Shown piece after piece: positions 25,895 through 34,220 of a stretch of DNA of 64,000 bases (the first letter of the stretch is position 1; each line of letters begins with the position of its first letter). This stretch comes from Spirochaetaceae bacterium (GTDB lineage: Bacteria; Myxococcota_A; UBA9160; UBA4427). A program made the translations under genes and the position numbers. The DNA is taken from the NCBI GenBank assembly GCA_020632655.1, contig JACKFD010000001.1:372001-436000 (forward strand), read 5' to 3'. The notes under the pieces are model-generated. The model had not been told where the DNA came from. It searched no databases and saw only the letters and a list, made by a program, of their open reading frames with translations.

Positions 25895-26797
25895 TCAGGT
25901 CCCGTGGACCTTCTGGGGCGGGACGGACTTGGCGATCAGCTCCATCACGGTCGGGCCGATCTCGTCGGGTGCCCACTTTGCGTGCTTGTCGTAGGAGGGG
26001 CCCGTGCGCCAGCCGTCGCAGACGCTCACGAAGCCGCCCTTCACTTCGAAGACGCGGCCCGTGACCTCGCGGGACTGCGCGCTGCCCAGCCAGACCACGA
26101 GCGGCGAGACGTTGCCCGGATGGGCCTCGTCGAAGCTGCCGTCCTCGGGCGGCTTCATGTCCGTGAAGATCGCCTCGGTCATGCGCGTGCGGGCGGCCGG
26201 GGCGATCGCGTTCGAGGTCACGCCGTAGCGGCCGAGCTCGGCGGCCTGCACGAGGGTGAGGGCGGCGATGCCGGCCTTGGCGGCGGAGTAGGTGCCCTGA
26301 CCGACGCTGCCCTGGAGGCCGGCGCCCGAGCTCGTGTTGATGATGCGGGCATCGACCGCCTCGCCGGCCTTCGACTGCGCGCGCCAATGCTCGCAGGCGT
26401 GCTTGGTGATGCAGAAATGGCCCTTGAGATGCACGTTGATGACGGCGTCCCACTCCTCCTCGGAGGTCGAGACGAACATGCGGTCGCGCAGGAAGCCGGC
26501 GTTGTTCACGACGACGTCGAGACGCCCGAAGGCGTCGAGGGCCTGCTCGACGATCCGCTTGCCCGCGGCGAAGTCGGAGACGCTGTCGGTATTGGCGATC
26601 GCCTCGCCGCCCATCGCCTGGATCTCGCCCACGACCATCTCGGCGGGGCCCTTCGACCCGCCCTCGCCATGGTTCGAGACGCCGAGGTCGTTCACGACCA
26701 CCCTGGCGCCCTCGGCGGCGAAGGCGAGCGCATGCTCCCGCCCGAGGCCGCCGCCCGCGCCCGTCACGATCACGACCCGTCCATCACAGATGCCCAT
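25895..26797 (-). CDS. MFE-2-type 3-hydroxyacyl-CoA dehydrogenase (SDR)
   Basis: A 300-residue SDR of the kind forming the dehydrogenase half of peroxisomal multifunctional enzyme 2. Diagnostic parts are VTGAGGGLGREHALAFA, the extended VVVNDLGVSNHGEGGSKGPA, NNAGFLRDRMF, and GTYSAAKAGIAAL with catalytic Tyr and Lys. It should oxidise an (R)-3-hydroxyacyl-CoA with NAD. Related SDRs (Rv3548c, Hsd4A) occur in sterol clusters. The ATG at 26797 was chosen because it directly precedes MGICDGRVVIVTG; an upstream ATG adds only ten charged residues. It sits between the thiolase and the small dehydrogenase in the ring C/D operon. Confidence 0.9.
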   Translation of the reverse strand: MGICDGRVVIVTGAGGGLGREHALAFAAEGARVVVNDLGVSNHGEGGSKGPAEMVVGEIQAMGGEAIANTDSVSDFAAGKRIVEQALDAFGRLDVVVNNAGFLRDRMFVSTSEEEWDAVINVHLKGHFCITKHACEHWRAQSKAGEAVDARIINTSSGAGLQGSVGQGTYSAAKAGIAALTLVQAAELGRYGVTSNAIAPAARTRMTEAIFTDMKPPEDGSFDEAHPGNVSPLVVWLGSAQSREVTGRVFEVKGGFVSVCDGWRTGPSYDKHAKWAPDEIGPTVMELIAKSVPPQKVHGT

Positions 26798-26857
26798 CGA
26801 TCTCCCTCTCCGTTCCGTTCGTCCCATTCGCGCTTCGTCCTCTCGGACGGCGCTGGG

Positions 26858-28006
26858 CTAGAGCCGCTCCAGGATCGTCACGTTCGCCTGGCCACCGCCC
26901 TCGCACATGGTCTGCAGGCCGTAGCGCACGCCCCGCTGCTCCATCTGGTTCAGCAGCGTCGCCATCAGCCGCGTGCCCGTCGCGCCGATCGGATGTCCGA
27001 GGGCCATCGCGCCCCCGTTCACGTTGACCGTCTCCATGTCCCAGTCGAGCTCCTTCTGCCACGCGAGCACGACGGAGGCGAAGGCCTCGTTGATCTCGAC
27101 GAGGCCGATGTCGTTCCGGCTCATGCCGGCCTTCTCGAGCGCGCGCTTCGTCGCCGGGATCGGCGCCGAGAGCATGTAGATCGGATCGTCGGCCAGGACC
27201 GAGATGTGGTGCACGCGGGCGCGGGGCTTGAGCCCGTGCGTCTTCACCGCTCGCTCCGACGCGATCAGCATCGCCGTCGCTCCGTCCGAGATCTGGCTCG
27301 CGTGGGCGGCCGTGAGCTTGCCGCCCTCGACGAGGGGGTTCAGGCTCGCGAGCTTCGCCGGGTTCGGCTCGCGCATGCCCTCGTCGTTCTCGACGCCGGC
27401 GAGGGGCAGGATCTCGTCCTTGAAACGTCCTTCCTTCGTCGCGGCGATCGCGCGGTTGTGGCTCGCGATCGCGAGGGCGTCCATGTCTTCCCGCGAGATG
27501 CCCCACTTGTCGGCGATCATCTCGGCGCCGCGGAACTGCGAGACCTCCTGCGTGCCGTAGCGCTCCACCCAGCCCTTCGAGCCCGAGAAGGGATCCGTGA
27601 AGCCGAGGTCCGCGGCGCAGGTCATGGCCGACGAGATCGGGATCTGGCTCATGCTCTGCACGCCGCCCGCGACGATCAGGTCTGCGGTCCCGCTCATCAC
27701 GCCCTGGGCCGCGAAGTGGACCGACTGCTGCGAGGAGCCGCATTGCCGGTCGATCGTCACACCCGGGACGTGCTGGGGCAGGCCGGCGGCGAGCCAGCAG
27801 GTGCGCGCGATGTCGCCGGCCTGGGAGCCGATCGTGTCGCAGCAGCCGAAGATCACGTCCTCGACGGCGTTCGGGTCGACGCCCGTGCGCGCCATCAGGC
27901 CCTTCAGCACGTGGGCGCCGAGGTCGGCAGAGTGCACGCCGGCCAGTCCGCCGCCGCGCTTGCCGATGGGGGTACGGACTGCGTCGATGATGTAGGCCTC
28001 GGCCAT
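26858..28006 (-). CDS. fadA6: FadA6-like thiolase
   Basis: A 382-residue thiolase with all the catalytic residues: the nucleophile Cys in DRQCGSSQQ (about residue 87), the His of NGGAMALGHPIGATG (about 337) and the C-terminal Cys of GLQTMCEGGGQANV. It cleaves a 3-oxoacyl-CoA with CoA. The strings GCCDTIGSQAGDIAR, GGVQSMSQIPISSAM and VSQFRGAEMIA are characteristic of FadA6/FadA5 sterol thiolases rather than general acetyl-CoA acetyltransferases. FadA6 belongs to the ring C/D set, and its company here (ipdA, ipdB, ipdC, echA20) favours that choice. The start follows AGGAGACACACG. Confidence 0.88.
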   Translation of the reverse strand: MAEAYIIDAVRTPIGKRGGGLAGVHSADLGAHVLKGLMARTGVDPNAVEDVIFGCCDTIGSQAGDIARTCWLAAGLPQHVPGVTIDRQCGSSQQSVHFAAQGVMSGTADLIVAGGVQSMSQIPISSAMTCAADLGFTDPFSGSKGWVERYGTQEVSQFRGAEMIADKWGISREDMDALAIASHNRAIAATKEGRFKDEILPLAGVENDEGMREPNPAKLASLNPLVEGGKLTAAHASQISDGATAMLIASERAVKTHGLKPRARVHHISVLADDPIYMLSAPIPATKRALEKAGMSRNDIGLVEINEAFASVVLAWQKELDWDMETVNVNGGAMALGHPIGATGTRLMATLLNQMEQRGVRYGLQTMCEGGGQANVTILERL

Positions 28007-28093
28007 CGTGTGTCTCCTGGGCCCGGCAAGGGGCCGCGAATGAGGGCGCTCGTCGATTCCGGTGGGCGTCGGGCCCGAGGGATCGCTCCCGAC

Positions 28094-29287
28094 CTAGCGC
28101 GTGCAGATCACGGACGAGCCGTGCCCGAAGAGGCCCTGGTTGGCGGTGATGCCGACCTTGGCGCCCTCGACCTGTCGCTCGCCGGCCTGGCCGCGCAGCT
28201 GCCAGGTCAGCTCACAGACCTGCGCGATCGCCTGGGCCGGCACGGCCTCGCCGAAGCAGCCGAGACCGCCGCTGGCGTTGACGGGGATGCGGCCCCCGAT
28301 CTCGGTGTCGCCGTCGCGCAGCAGCTTCTCCGCATCGCCGGGCTTGCACAGGCCGATGTTCTCGTACCAGTCGAGCTCGAGGGCGGAGGAGAGGTCGTAG
28401 ACCTCGGCCAGATCGACGTCCTCCGGGCCGAGGCCCGCGTCCTGATAGGCGGCCCAGGCGATCGAGTCCTTGAAGGTCCGATCCGGCGCCGAGATGCCGG
28501 CGGCGGAGTCGGTCGAGAAGTCGGGCATGTCGATCACCGTGTTCGGGAAGGTCGGCGACACCGTCGACACGCCCGACACCCGGACCGGGTTCTGGATGCC
28601 GCGCTTCTTGGCGTACTCCATCGAGGTCAGCACGAGCGCGGCGCCACCATCGCTCGTCGCGCAGATCTCGAAGAGGCGGAGGGGCGCCGACACGAGCGGC
28701 GAGGCCAGCACCTCCTCCTCCGTGAAGACCTTCTGGTAGCGCGCGTAGGGGTTGGTCAGACCGTGGCGGCTGTTCTTGACCTTGACCCGGGCGAAGTCCT
28801 GCTCCGTCGCGCCGTAGAGGTCCATGCGGCGCTGGGCGTAGAGGCCGAAGTAGGTGGGGTTGGTGGCGCCGAGCAGGCGGAAGCGCAGCCAGTCGGGGTC
28901 GAGGGTGCGCTCGCCCTTGTTGGGGGCGAGGAAGCCCTTGGGCGTCGTGTCTGCGCCGACGACGACCACGACCTCGGCCATGCCCGCGAGGATTCGCGTG
29001 CGAGCGATCTCGATCGCGTGGGCCCCGGTCGCGCAGGCGGCATAGCAGCTGGCGATCGGGATCCCGGTCCAGCCCATCGCCTTCGCGAAGGTCGCGCCCG
29101 CGACGTAGCCCGGGTAGCCGTTGCGCATCGTGTCGCCGCCGACGACGAAGTCGACGTCCTTCCACTCGATGCCGGCATCCTTGATCGCGTCCTTGATCGC
29201 GACCACGCCGTACTCGACGAAGTTGCGACCCCACTTGCCCCAGGGATGCATGCCGGCCCCCAGGATCGCGACGTCGTTCTTGCCCAT
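28094..29287 (-). CDS. Lipid-transfer protein/thiolase-fold aldolase (Ltp3/Ltp4-like)
   Basis: A 397-residue SCP-x thiolase-like protein. It has AGMHPWGKWGRNFVEYG at the start, the Cys-bearing SCYAACATGAHAI, and the C-terminal NASGGLGCFGEAVPAQ and NQGLFGHGSSVI, as in the Ltp proteins of sterol clusters. Ltp2 of this family acts as a retro-aldolase removing a propionyl-CoA unit from the side chain and needs a DUF35 protein as partner; the next gene downstream in this run's coordinates (29384-29821, transcribed first) encodes such a DUF35 protein. Cys and His residues suggest thiolase chemistry is still possible, so both thiolase and aldolase roles remain open. The ATG at 29287 follows GAGGAGCAGAGCC. 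Confidence 0.85.
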   Translation of the reverse strand: MGKNDVAILGAGMHPWGKWGRNFVEYGVVAIKDAIKDAGIEWKDVDFVVGGDTMRNGYPGYVAGATFAKAMGWTGIPIASCYAACATGAHAIEIARTRILAGMAEVVVVVGADTTPKGFLAPNKGERTLDPDWLRFRLLGATNPTYFGLYAQRRMDLYGATEQDFARVKVKNSRHGLTNPYARYQKVFTEEEVLASPLVSAPLRLFEICATSDGGAALVLTSMEYAKKRGIQNPVRVSGVSTVSPTFPNTVIDMPDFSTDSAAGISAPDRTFKDSIAWAAYQDAGLGPEDVDLAEVYDLSSALELDWYENIGLCKPGDAEKLLRDGDTEIGGRIPVNASGGLGCFGEAVPAQAIAQVCELTWQLRGQAGERQVEGAKVGITANQGLFGHGSSVICTR

Positions 29288-29383
29288 GGCTCTGCTCCTC
29301 GTTCGGTCTCGTCGGGCTTTCCCGGCTGCGTTCGTTGGCGGCCCGTCCTCGTCGGGGGAGGGCGGGGCGGGGTCGGAAGGGCT

Positions 29384-29821
29384 TCAGGCTCCGACGGGCT
29401 TCCACTTCCAGACGACGTACTCGTTCTCGTCGTCCTCGTAGAGGGTCGCGAGCACGAGCTGCATCTCCTGCCCGACCTCGATCGACGTCGGGTCGATCCC
29501 GTCGGCCAGCTGCCCGAGTACGACCATGCGCTCCTTGGTCAGCTCGACCGCGGCGACCGTATAGGGCTCGAAGGGCTCGGGGGAGACGTAGGGCTCCGGC
29601 GGCTTGTAGTGGTTCGTCGTATAGGACCAGAGCCTGCCGCGATTCGAGAGGGCGACCTCCTTGCGCGGGGCGTCGGCGAAGCCGGGCGCGGCGCTGACGG
29701 AGACGTCCTTCGGGAAGAAGTAGGTGCCGCTCTGCTCGTCGAGGTAGCCGAGCAGGTGCGGGTCGGATTCGTTCATGTCGAGCCAGCCGTCGATGGCGGG
29801 GACGCGCTTCTTGTTGCTCAT
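29384..29821 (-). CDS. DUF35 OB-fold protein, partner of Ltp-type thiolase/aldolase
   Basis: A 145-residue protein whose C-terminal half (about residues 50-140) reads as an OB fold: LSNRGRLWSYTTNHYKPP, then TVAAVELTKERMVVLGQL and LYEDDENEYVVWKWKP. This is the DUF35 (ACP-like OB) family, which supports SCP-x thiolases and aldolases. The N-terminal rubredoxin-like part normally carries four Cys for zinc; here no Cys are visible (GYLDEQSGTYFFPKD), so the zinc site seems lost. It is immediately upstream of the Ltp-like gene (96 bp), matching the Rv3521-ltp4 pairing recalled from mycobacteria. The start has GGAGTGAGCGAATC upstream. Confidence 0.82.
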   Translation of the reverse strand: MSNKKRVPAIDGWLDMNESDPHLLGYLDEQSGTYFFPKDVSVSAAPGFADAPRKEVALSNRGRLWSYTTNHYKPPEPYVSPEPFEPYTVAAVELTKERMVVLGQLADGIDPTSIEVGQEMQLVLATLYEDDENEYVVWKWKPVGA

Positions 29822-29954
29822 GATTCGCTCACTCCCGGGCGGCCGCGGGGCCGCCTCTGCTCGTCTTCGTGCCGGCGCGCGAGGCGCCAGGATAACCCTT
29901 CCCGTTCCGAATCCTCAGTCGGGCGGCGCCTCGCGTCGCCCGACCAGGGCGTCC

Positions 29955-31013
29955 CTAGGCGCGCGGTGAGAAGCCGAAGCTCTCGGCCGGCAGCCCGCCG
30001 TCGAAGAGCGCCTCCTGCAGTCGGGCGCGATGCCAGGCCGTCGAGCCCCAGGCGAGGTCGAGGGTCCAGGCGCGTCGCATCCAGACGTGCAGGTCCTGCT
30101 CCCAGGTGTAGCCGAGGGCGCCGTGCACCTGGAGCGAGACCTCCGCCGCGTCGAGCGCCGCCTGACCCGCGGCGATCTTCGCCATCGAGACGTCGGTGCT
30201 GCGCGTGCGCGCGCCGTGCGCCACCGAGTGCGCAGCGCGCTCCACGTGACTGCGCGCGTACTCGAGCGCGACCTTCAGATTCGCGAGGTGGTGCTTGACC
30301 GCCTGGAAGGAGCCGATCGGCACCCCGAACTGCTTGCGCTGGCTCGTGTAGTCGACCGACATCGCGATCAGCCGGTCGCAGGCGCCGAGCTGCTGCGCCG
30401 CGCAGGCGAGCGCCCCGCGATCGAGGGCCGCGGCCTCGAGCCGGTCGGCGTCGGCCCCGCGAGCGAGGACGCGGGCCCCCGCGGCGTCGAACTCGACCGT
30501 GAAGAGACGCTGGGAGGGATCGTTCGAGGGCTGGGCGGTCAGCCTCGCGGCCGCCCGCGGCACCGCATGGAGCGCGTCGCCCGAGCGCAGGATCAACAGG
30601 TCGGCGACGTGGGCCTCCGGTACGAGCGGCGAGGCCGGCTGACCGACGGCGACGATCGCCTCGCCCGCCGCGATCTTCGCCAGCCACTCCTTGGCGAATC
30701 CATCGTCCCCGCACTCGCGCAGAAGCGGCACGCCCACGACGGCCGTCGGCACGACCGGCTCGGCGAGCCCCGCCCGGCCGATCTCCTCGAGCACGAGCAC
30801 GAAGTCGATCTCGTTCATGCCGAGGCCGCCGTGCTCCTCCGCGACGAGCAGGCCGGGTACACCGATCTCGGTCAGCTTCGCCCAGAACTCGGGGGAGCGC
30901 CCCGTCTCGGTCTCCCATTGTCCGCGCACGAACTCGACGGGGCACTCGCCGGCGAGGAAGTCGCGCACGGTCTCCTGGAGCAGGCGCTGGTCTTCGGTGA
31001 AGTTGAACTCCAT
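29955..31013 (-). CDS. Acyl-CoA dehydrogenase, small subunit (FadE32/FadE33-like)
   Basis: A 352-residue short acyl-CoA dehydrogenase-fold protein. The FAD contact is SQRKQFGVPIGSFQAVKHHLA and the end has VHGALGYTWEQDLHVW. The position of the catalytic Glu reads LDRGALACAAQQLGA, so the residue is missing, as in the beta subunits of alpha2beta2 steroid dehydrogenases. Its start lies only 10 bp after the stop of the full-length, Glu-bearing dehydrogenase gene upstream, a strong sign that the two products assemble together, as FadE31 does with FadE32. The N terminus MEFNFTEDQRLLQETV is standard. Confidence 0.9.
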   Translation of the reverse strand: MEFNFTEDQRLLQETVRDFLAGECPVEFVRGQWETETGRSPEFWAKLTEIGVPGLLVAEEHGGLGMNEIDFVLVLEEIGRAGLAEPVVPTAVVGVPLLRECGDDGFAKEWLAKIAAGEAIVAVGQPASPLVPEAHVADLLILRSGDALHAVPRAAARLTAQPSNDPSQRLFTVEFDAAGARVLARGADADRLEAAALDRGALACAAQQLGACDRLIAMSVDYTSQRKQFGVPIGSFQAVKHHLANLKVALEYARSHVERAAHSVAHGARTRSTDVSMAKIAAGQAALDAAEVSLQVHGALGYTWEQDLHVWMRRAWTLDLAWGSTAWHRARLQEALFDGGLPAESFGFSPRA

Positions 31014-31023
31014 CTGAGGGCTC

Positions 31024-32193
31024 CTACTTCCGCGGCATGCCGAGGATGCGCTCGGCGATGATGTTGCGCTGGATCTCGTTGGTGCCGGCGTAGATCGGGC
31101 CGGCCAGCGCGAAGATGTATCCGTCGAGCCACTCGCCGACGTCGCCGGCGGCGGGGGCGCCCGGCAGCAGCTCCGCCCGGTGGCCGAGCAGCTTGAGCGC
31201 CGTGTCGTGCATCTTGAGATCGAGCTCGGACCAGAAGATCTTGTTCAGGCTCGCCTCGGCGCCGATCTTGCCCCCTGCCAGCAGCCGCGAGACGGTCTGG
31301 TAGGTGTTGAGCGTGTATGCCTCGGCGTCCATCCAGCAGCGCGCGACCGTGTCGCGCAGCTCGGGGGCGACGTAGACGCCGCTCGCGACCGTCTGCTTGT
31401 AGAGCTCGACGAGCTTGCGGGCCGTGTCCTGGAATCGGGCCGGACTGCGCAGCATGAGGCCGCGCTCGAAGCCCGCGGTCGCCATCGCGACGTCCCAGCC
31501 CTTGCCCTCCTCGCCGAGCTGGTTCTCGATCGGAACCCGGGCATCGTCGAAGAAGACCTCGGCGAAGGCCTTCTTGTGGTTCAGCTTCTCGATCGGGCGG
31601 ACCGTGATGCCGGGCGTGTCGAGCGGGACCAGGATGAAGGTGAGTCCCTTGTGCCGCGAGGAGTCGGGGTCGGAGCGGAACATGCCGAAGAGCCAGTGCG
31701 CGAAGGCGCCGCGACTGGCCCAGGTCTTCTGGCCGTTGATGACGAAATGGTCGCCGTCCTTGATGGCCGTCGCCTGGATGTTCGCCATGTCGGAGCCGGC
31801 GTTCGGCTCGGACCAGCCCTGCGCCCAGACCTCCTCGGAGGAGGCCATCTTCGGGAGGAAGCGCTTCTTCTGCTCGGGCGTGCCGACCTCCATGATGGTC
31901 GGGCCGAGCAGGAAGATGCCATTCTGGTTCACACGACCCGGAGCGCCGGCGCGGTAGTACTCCTCCTCGAAGATCAGCCACTCGAGCAGGTTCGCGCCGC
32001 GGCCGCCGTACTCGACCGGCCAGGGCACCATCGCGAAGCCGCCCGCGTGGAGCTTCTTCTCCCACTCGCGGTGCGCCTCGAAGCCTTCCTTCGTGTCGAA
32101 GGAGGGCAGCTTCTCCCTGGGTGCGTTGGCCTCGAGCCAGGTCCGGGCCTCCTTTCGGAAGGCCTCCTGCTCCGGGGTGTAGGTCAGTTCCAT
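31024..32193 (-). CDS. Acyl-CoA dehydrogenase, catalytic subunit (FadE31-like)
   Basis: A 389-residue acyl-CoA dehydrogenase with GWSEPNAGSDMANIQATA, GQKTWASRGAFAHW, the catalytic Glu in AGFERGLMLRSPARFQ, and the end GTNEIQRNIIAERILGMPRK. It would desaturate a CoA thioester of a ring-opened intermediate. It is the only dehydrogenase of this operon that keeps the Glu, and two Glu-lacking subunits follow (29955-31013 and 24739-25878). This matches the mycobacterial scheme in which FadE31 pairs with FadE32 and with FadE33. The ATG at 32193 follows GAGAACGAGAGACCCGAG. echA20 lies 61 bp upstream. Confidence 0.92.
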   Translation of the reverse strand: MELTYTPEQEAFRKEARTWLEANAPREKLPSFDTKEGFEAHREWEKKLHAGGFAMVPWPVEYGGRGANLLEWLIFEEEYYRAGAPGRVNQNGIFLLGPTIMEVGTPEQKKRFLPKMASSEEVWAQGWSEPNAGSDMANIQATAIKDGDHFVINGQKTWASRGAFAHWLFGMFRSDPDSSRHKGLTFILVPLDTPGITVRPIEKLNHKKAFAEVFFDDARVPIENQLGEEGKGWDVAMATAGFERGLMLRSPARFQDTARKLVELYKQTVASGVYVAPELRDTVARCWMDAEAYTLNTYQTVSRLLAGGKIGAEASLNKIFWSELDLKMHDTALKLLGHRAELLPGAPAAGDVGEWLDGYIFALAGPIYAGTNEIQRNIIAERILGMPRK

Positions 32194-32254
32194 CTCGGGT
32201 CTCTCGTTCTCTCTCGGCGCCGCGTCGCGAGGCTGCGGCGCGCGTTACTCGTCG

Positions 32255-33001
32255 TCAGTACTTCGCGTCCCGCTTCTCGACGAAGGCGTTGCGCGCCTCC
32301 TGGGAGTCGGGGGTCGTGTAGAGCTCGAGGGTGAACCCCTGCTCGAAGCGGTAGCTCTGCTTCACGTCGAGCAGCTCGATGCCGTTCAGCGCCTGCTTGC
32401 CGAGGCGCAGCGCCTTGGGGCTCTTGGCCGCGATCGATCGCGCCACGGCCATCACCTCGTCGCGCAGCTTCTCGCGCGGCACGACCGACTCGCAGCCACC
32501 GAGGCGGTAGAGCTCGGCCGCGCCGATCGCCTCGCAGGTATAGAGCATGCGGCGCGCCTTCTGGACACCGACCAGCCGCATGAGATGCGTCGCCGCGCCG
32601 AGGGCGCCGCGGTCGATCTCGGGCAGCTGGAAGGTCGCGTCCTCGGAGGCGATCACGAAGTCCGAGGCGCCGGCGATGCCGATGCCGCCGCCGATGCAGA
32701 AGCCGTGGACGGCGGAGATCGTCGGGACCGGGCAGTCGTAGACCGCGGCGAAGCTGTCGTAGCAGCCGCGATTCAGCTCGACGATCAGGTCGCCGTGCTC
32801 GGCCAGCTCCTTGACGTCGACGCCGGCCTGGAAGCCGCGGCCCTCGGCACGGATCACGACGCAGTGGACGTCGTCGCGCCGGCCGAGCTCGGTCAGCTTG
32901 CGCGCGAACTCCTTCCAGCCGGCGTTGTTCAGCGCATTCACGGGCGGGGCGTTGATGATCAGCTCGCCGACCCCGTCCCCGATCTCGACCTCGATTGCCA
33001 T
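32255..33001 (-). CDS. echA20: EchA20-like crotonase, steroid ring D hydrolase
   Basis: A 248-residue crotonase. It has INAPPVNALNNAGW, RAEGRGFQAGVDVKELAEHG as the first oxyanion loop, and HGFCIGGGIGIAGASDFVIA as the second, followed by LPEIDRGALGAATHLMRLVG. The run GVDVKE, NRGCYDSFAAVYDCPVP and SYRFEQGFTLEL recalls Rv3550 (EchA20), which opens ring D of the indane-dione CoA intermediate by hydrolytic C-C cleavage. Neighbouring ipdA, ipdB and ipdC support the assignment over a general hydratase. The ATG at 33001 starts MAIEVEIGDGVGEL. It sits 112 bp below ipdC. Confidence 0.87.
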   Translation of the reverse strand: MAIEVEIGDGVGELIINAPPVNALNNAGWKEFARKLTELGRRDDVHCVVIRAEGRGFQAGVDVKELAEHGDLIVELNRGCYDSFAAVYDCPVPTISAVHGFCIGGGIGIAGASDFVIASEDATFQLPEIDRGALGAATHLMRLVGVQKARRMLYTCEAIGAAELYRLGGCESVVPREKLRDEVMAVARSIAAKSPKALRLGKQALNGIELLDVKQSYRFEQGFTLELYTTPDSQEARNAFVEKRDAKY

Positions 33002-33113
33002 GCTCGTCGTGCTCCGTCTCGCCGTCGGGGCGATTTCCGAGGGGCGTGCTCGCCTTCGCCCCGGCGTCGCGCCCGGCGCCGGATTCCCGTCGCCCGACGC
33101 CTCGGTTCCGATC

Positions 33114-34169
33114 TCAGGGGCAGAGCCGCGAGAGCGTCTGCTCCGCCTCCTCGACGATCCGCCGCACCAGCGCCTCGCAGGTCGGCCGATCCCCGATCAA
33201 TCCCGCGACCGTGCCGCTCGCCAGGTAGCCGTTCACGGGATCGCCGTCGGCGACGCCGATCCGCGCCAGGATGGGTGCATTCGCCGCCATCAAGAGCTGC
33301 GCGTTCGTGAGCTTCTGGTTCCGCCGCATCGCGAGTCCGCTGCGCAAGAGATCGCCGATCGAGGCGCCCGTCTCCGCGCGCAGGGCGAGGGCGTTCTGGA
33401 AGGCCATCCACAGCTTCCGAACGGGCCCGGCCTTCTCGAGCCTCGCGAGCAGCTCGTTCGCGATCATGCGCTGGGGCATGCCGTCGAGGGCCGTGCTGAC
33501 GACGACGTCCGTCATCTCCGCGCGCCGATAGCGCTCGTAGCTCGCTTCGGGCAGCGGGCTCTCGGCGGTCATCAGGAAGCGCGTGCCCATCGCGATCCCT
33601 TCGGCGCCGAAGGCCAGCGCCGCGACGAGACCGCGCCCGTCCCGGAAGCCGCCCGCCGCCACGACCGGTACGCGGACCGCCTCGGCGGCGGCCGGCGCCA
33701 GCAGCGAGGTCGGGATCGGGCCCGTGTGGCCTCCGCCCTCGGCGCCCTGCACGATCACGATGTCCGCGCCGAGCTGCTCCGCCTTGACTGCGTGCTTGAC
33801 GGCGCCGCAGGTCGGCACGCAGACGACACCGCCCTGCTTGAGCTTGCGGATCAACGCCGCGTCGGGTGCCCGGTTGTAGCCCGCGGCGCGCACGCCCTGG
33901 CGGATGATCGCCTCGGCGATCACGTCGGCGCCGGGTGCGTCCATCAGGAAGTTCACGCCGAAGGGGCGGTCCGTCTGCTTCTTGACCTCGAGGATCGCGT
34001 CTTCGACCTCGGCGGGCGGGATCGTGGCGGCGGCGAGGAAGCCGAAGGCGCCCGCATTGCTCGCCGCGGCCGTGAGCTTCGGCGTGGCCACCCAGCCCAT
34101 GCCCGTCTGGAGGATGGGATGGTCGCAGCCGAGCAGCTCGGTGACGCGGGTATGGAGCGGGTGGGGCAA
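33114..34169 (-). CDS. ipdC: IpdC-like flavin oxidoreductase (nitronate monooxygenase family)
   Basis: A 351-residue FMN-binding TIM-barrel protein of the 2-nitropropane dioxygenase family. It starts with RVTELLGCDHPILQTGMGWV, and has the phosphate-binding VQGAEGGGHTGPIPTSLL and AAGGFRDGRGLVAALAFGAE. In steroid clusters the relative Rv3553 is IpdC, which oxidises a CoA-bound ring C intermediate; QTGMGWVA-x-KL and GGGHTGP are shared with it from memory. Taken alone the sequence could be a nitronate monooxygenase, but ipdB and ipdA lie directly upstream. The start at 34169 is the first ATG before the conserved N-terminal helix. Confidence 0.87.
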   Translation of the reverse strand: MPHPLHTRVTELLGCDHPILQTGMGWVATPKLTAAASNAGAFGFLAAATIPPAEVEDAILEVKKQTDRPFGVNFLMDAPGADVIAEAIIRQGVRAAGYNRAPDAALIRKLKQGGVVCVPTCGAVKHAVKAEQLGADIVIVQGAEGGGHTGPIPTSLLAPAAAEAVRVPVVAAGGFRDGRGLVAALAFGAEGIAMGTRFLMTAESPLPEASYERYRRAEMTDVVVSTALDGMPQRMIANELLARLEKAGPVRKLWMAFQNALALRAETGASIGDLLRSGLAMRRNQKLTNAQLLMAANAPILARIGVADGDPVNGYLASGTVAGLIGDRPTCEALVRRIVEEAEQTLSRLCP

Positions 34170-34220
34170 GCTGGGGGGCTCCGGGATTCCAGGCGTGGCG
34201 AGGGCGGGCTCTCCTCGACG

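Noticed and set aside
25835..30298. A plus-strand open frame of about 1490 codons
   Set aside because: Antisense to the thiolase, Ltp, SDR and DUF35 genes; composition is that of a shadow frame.
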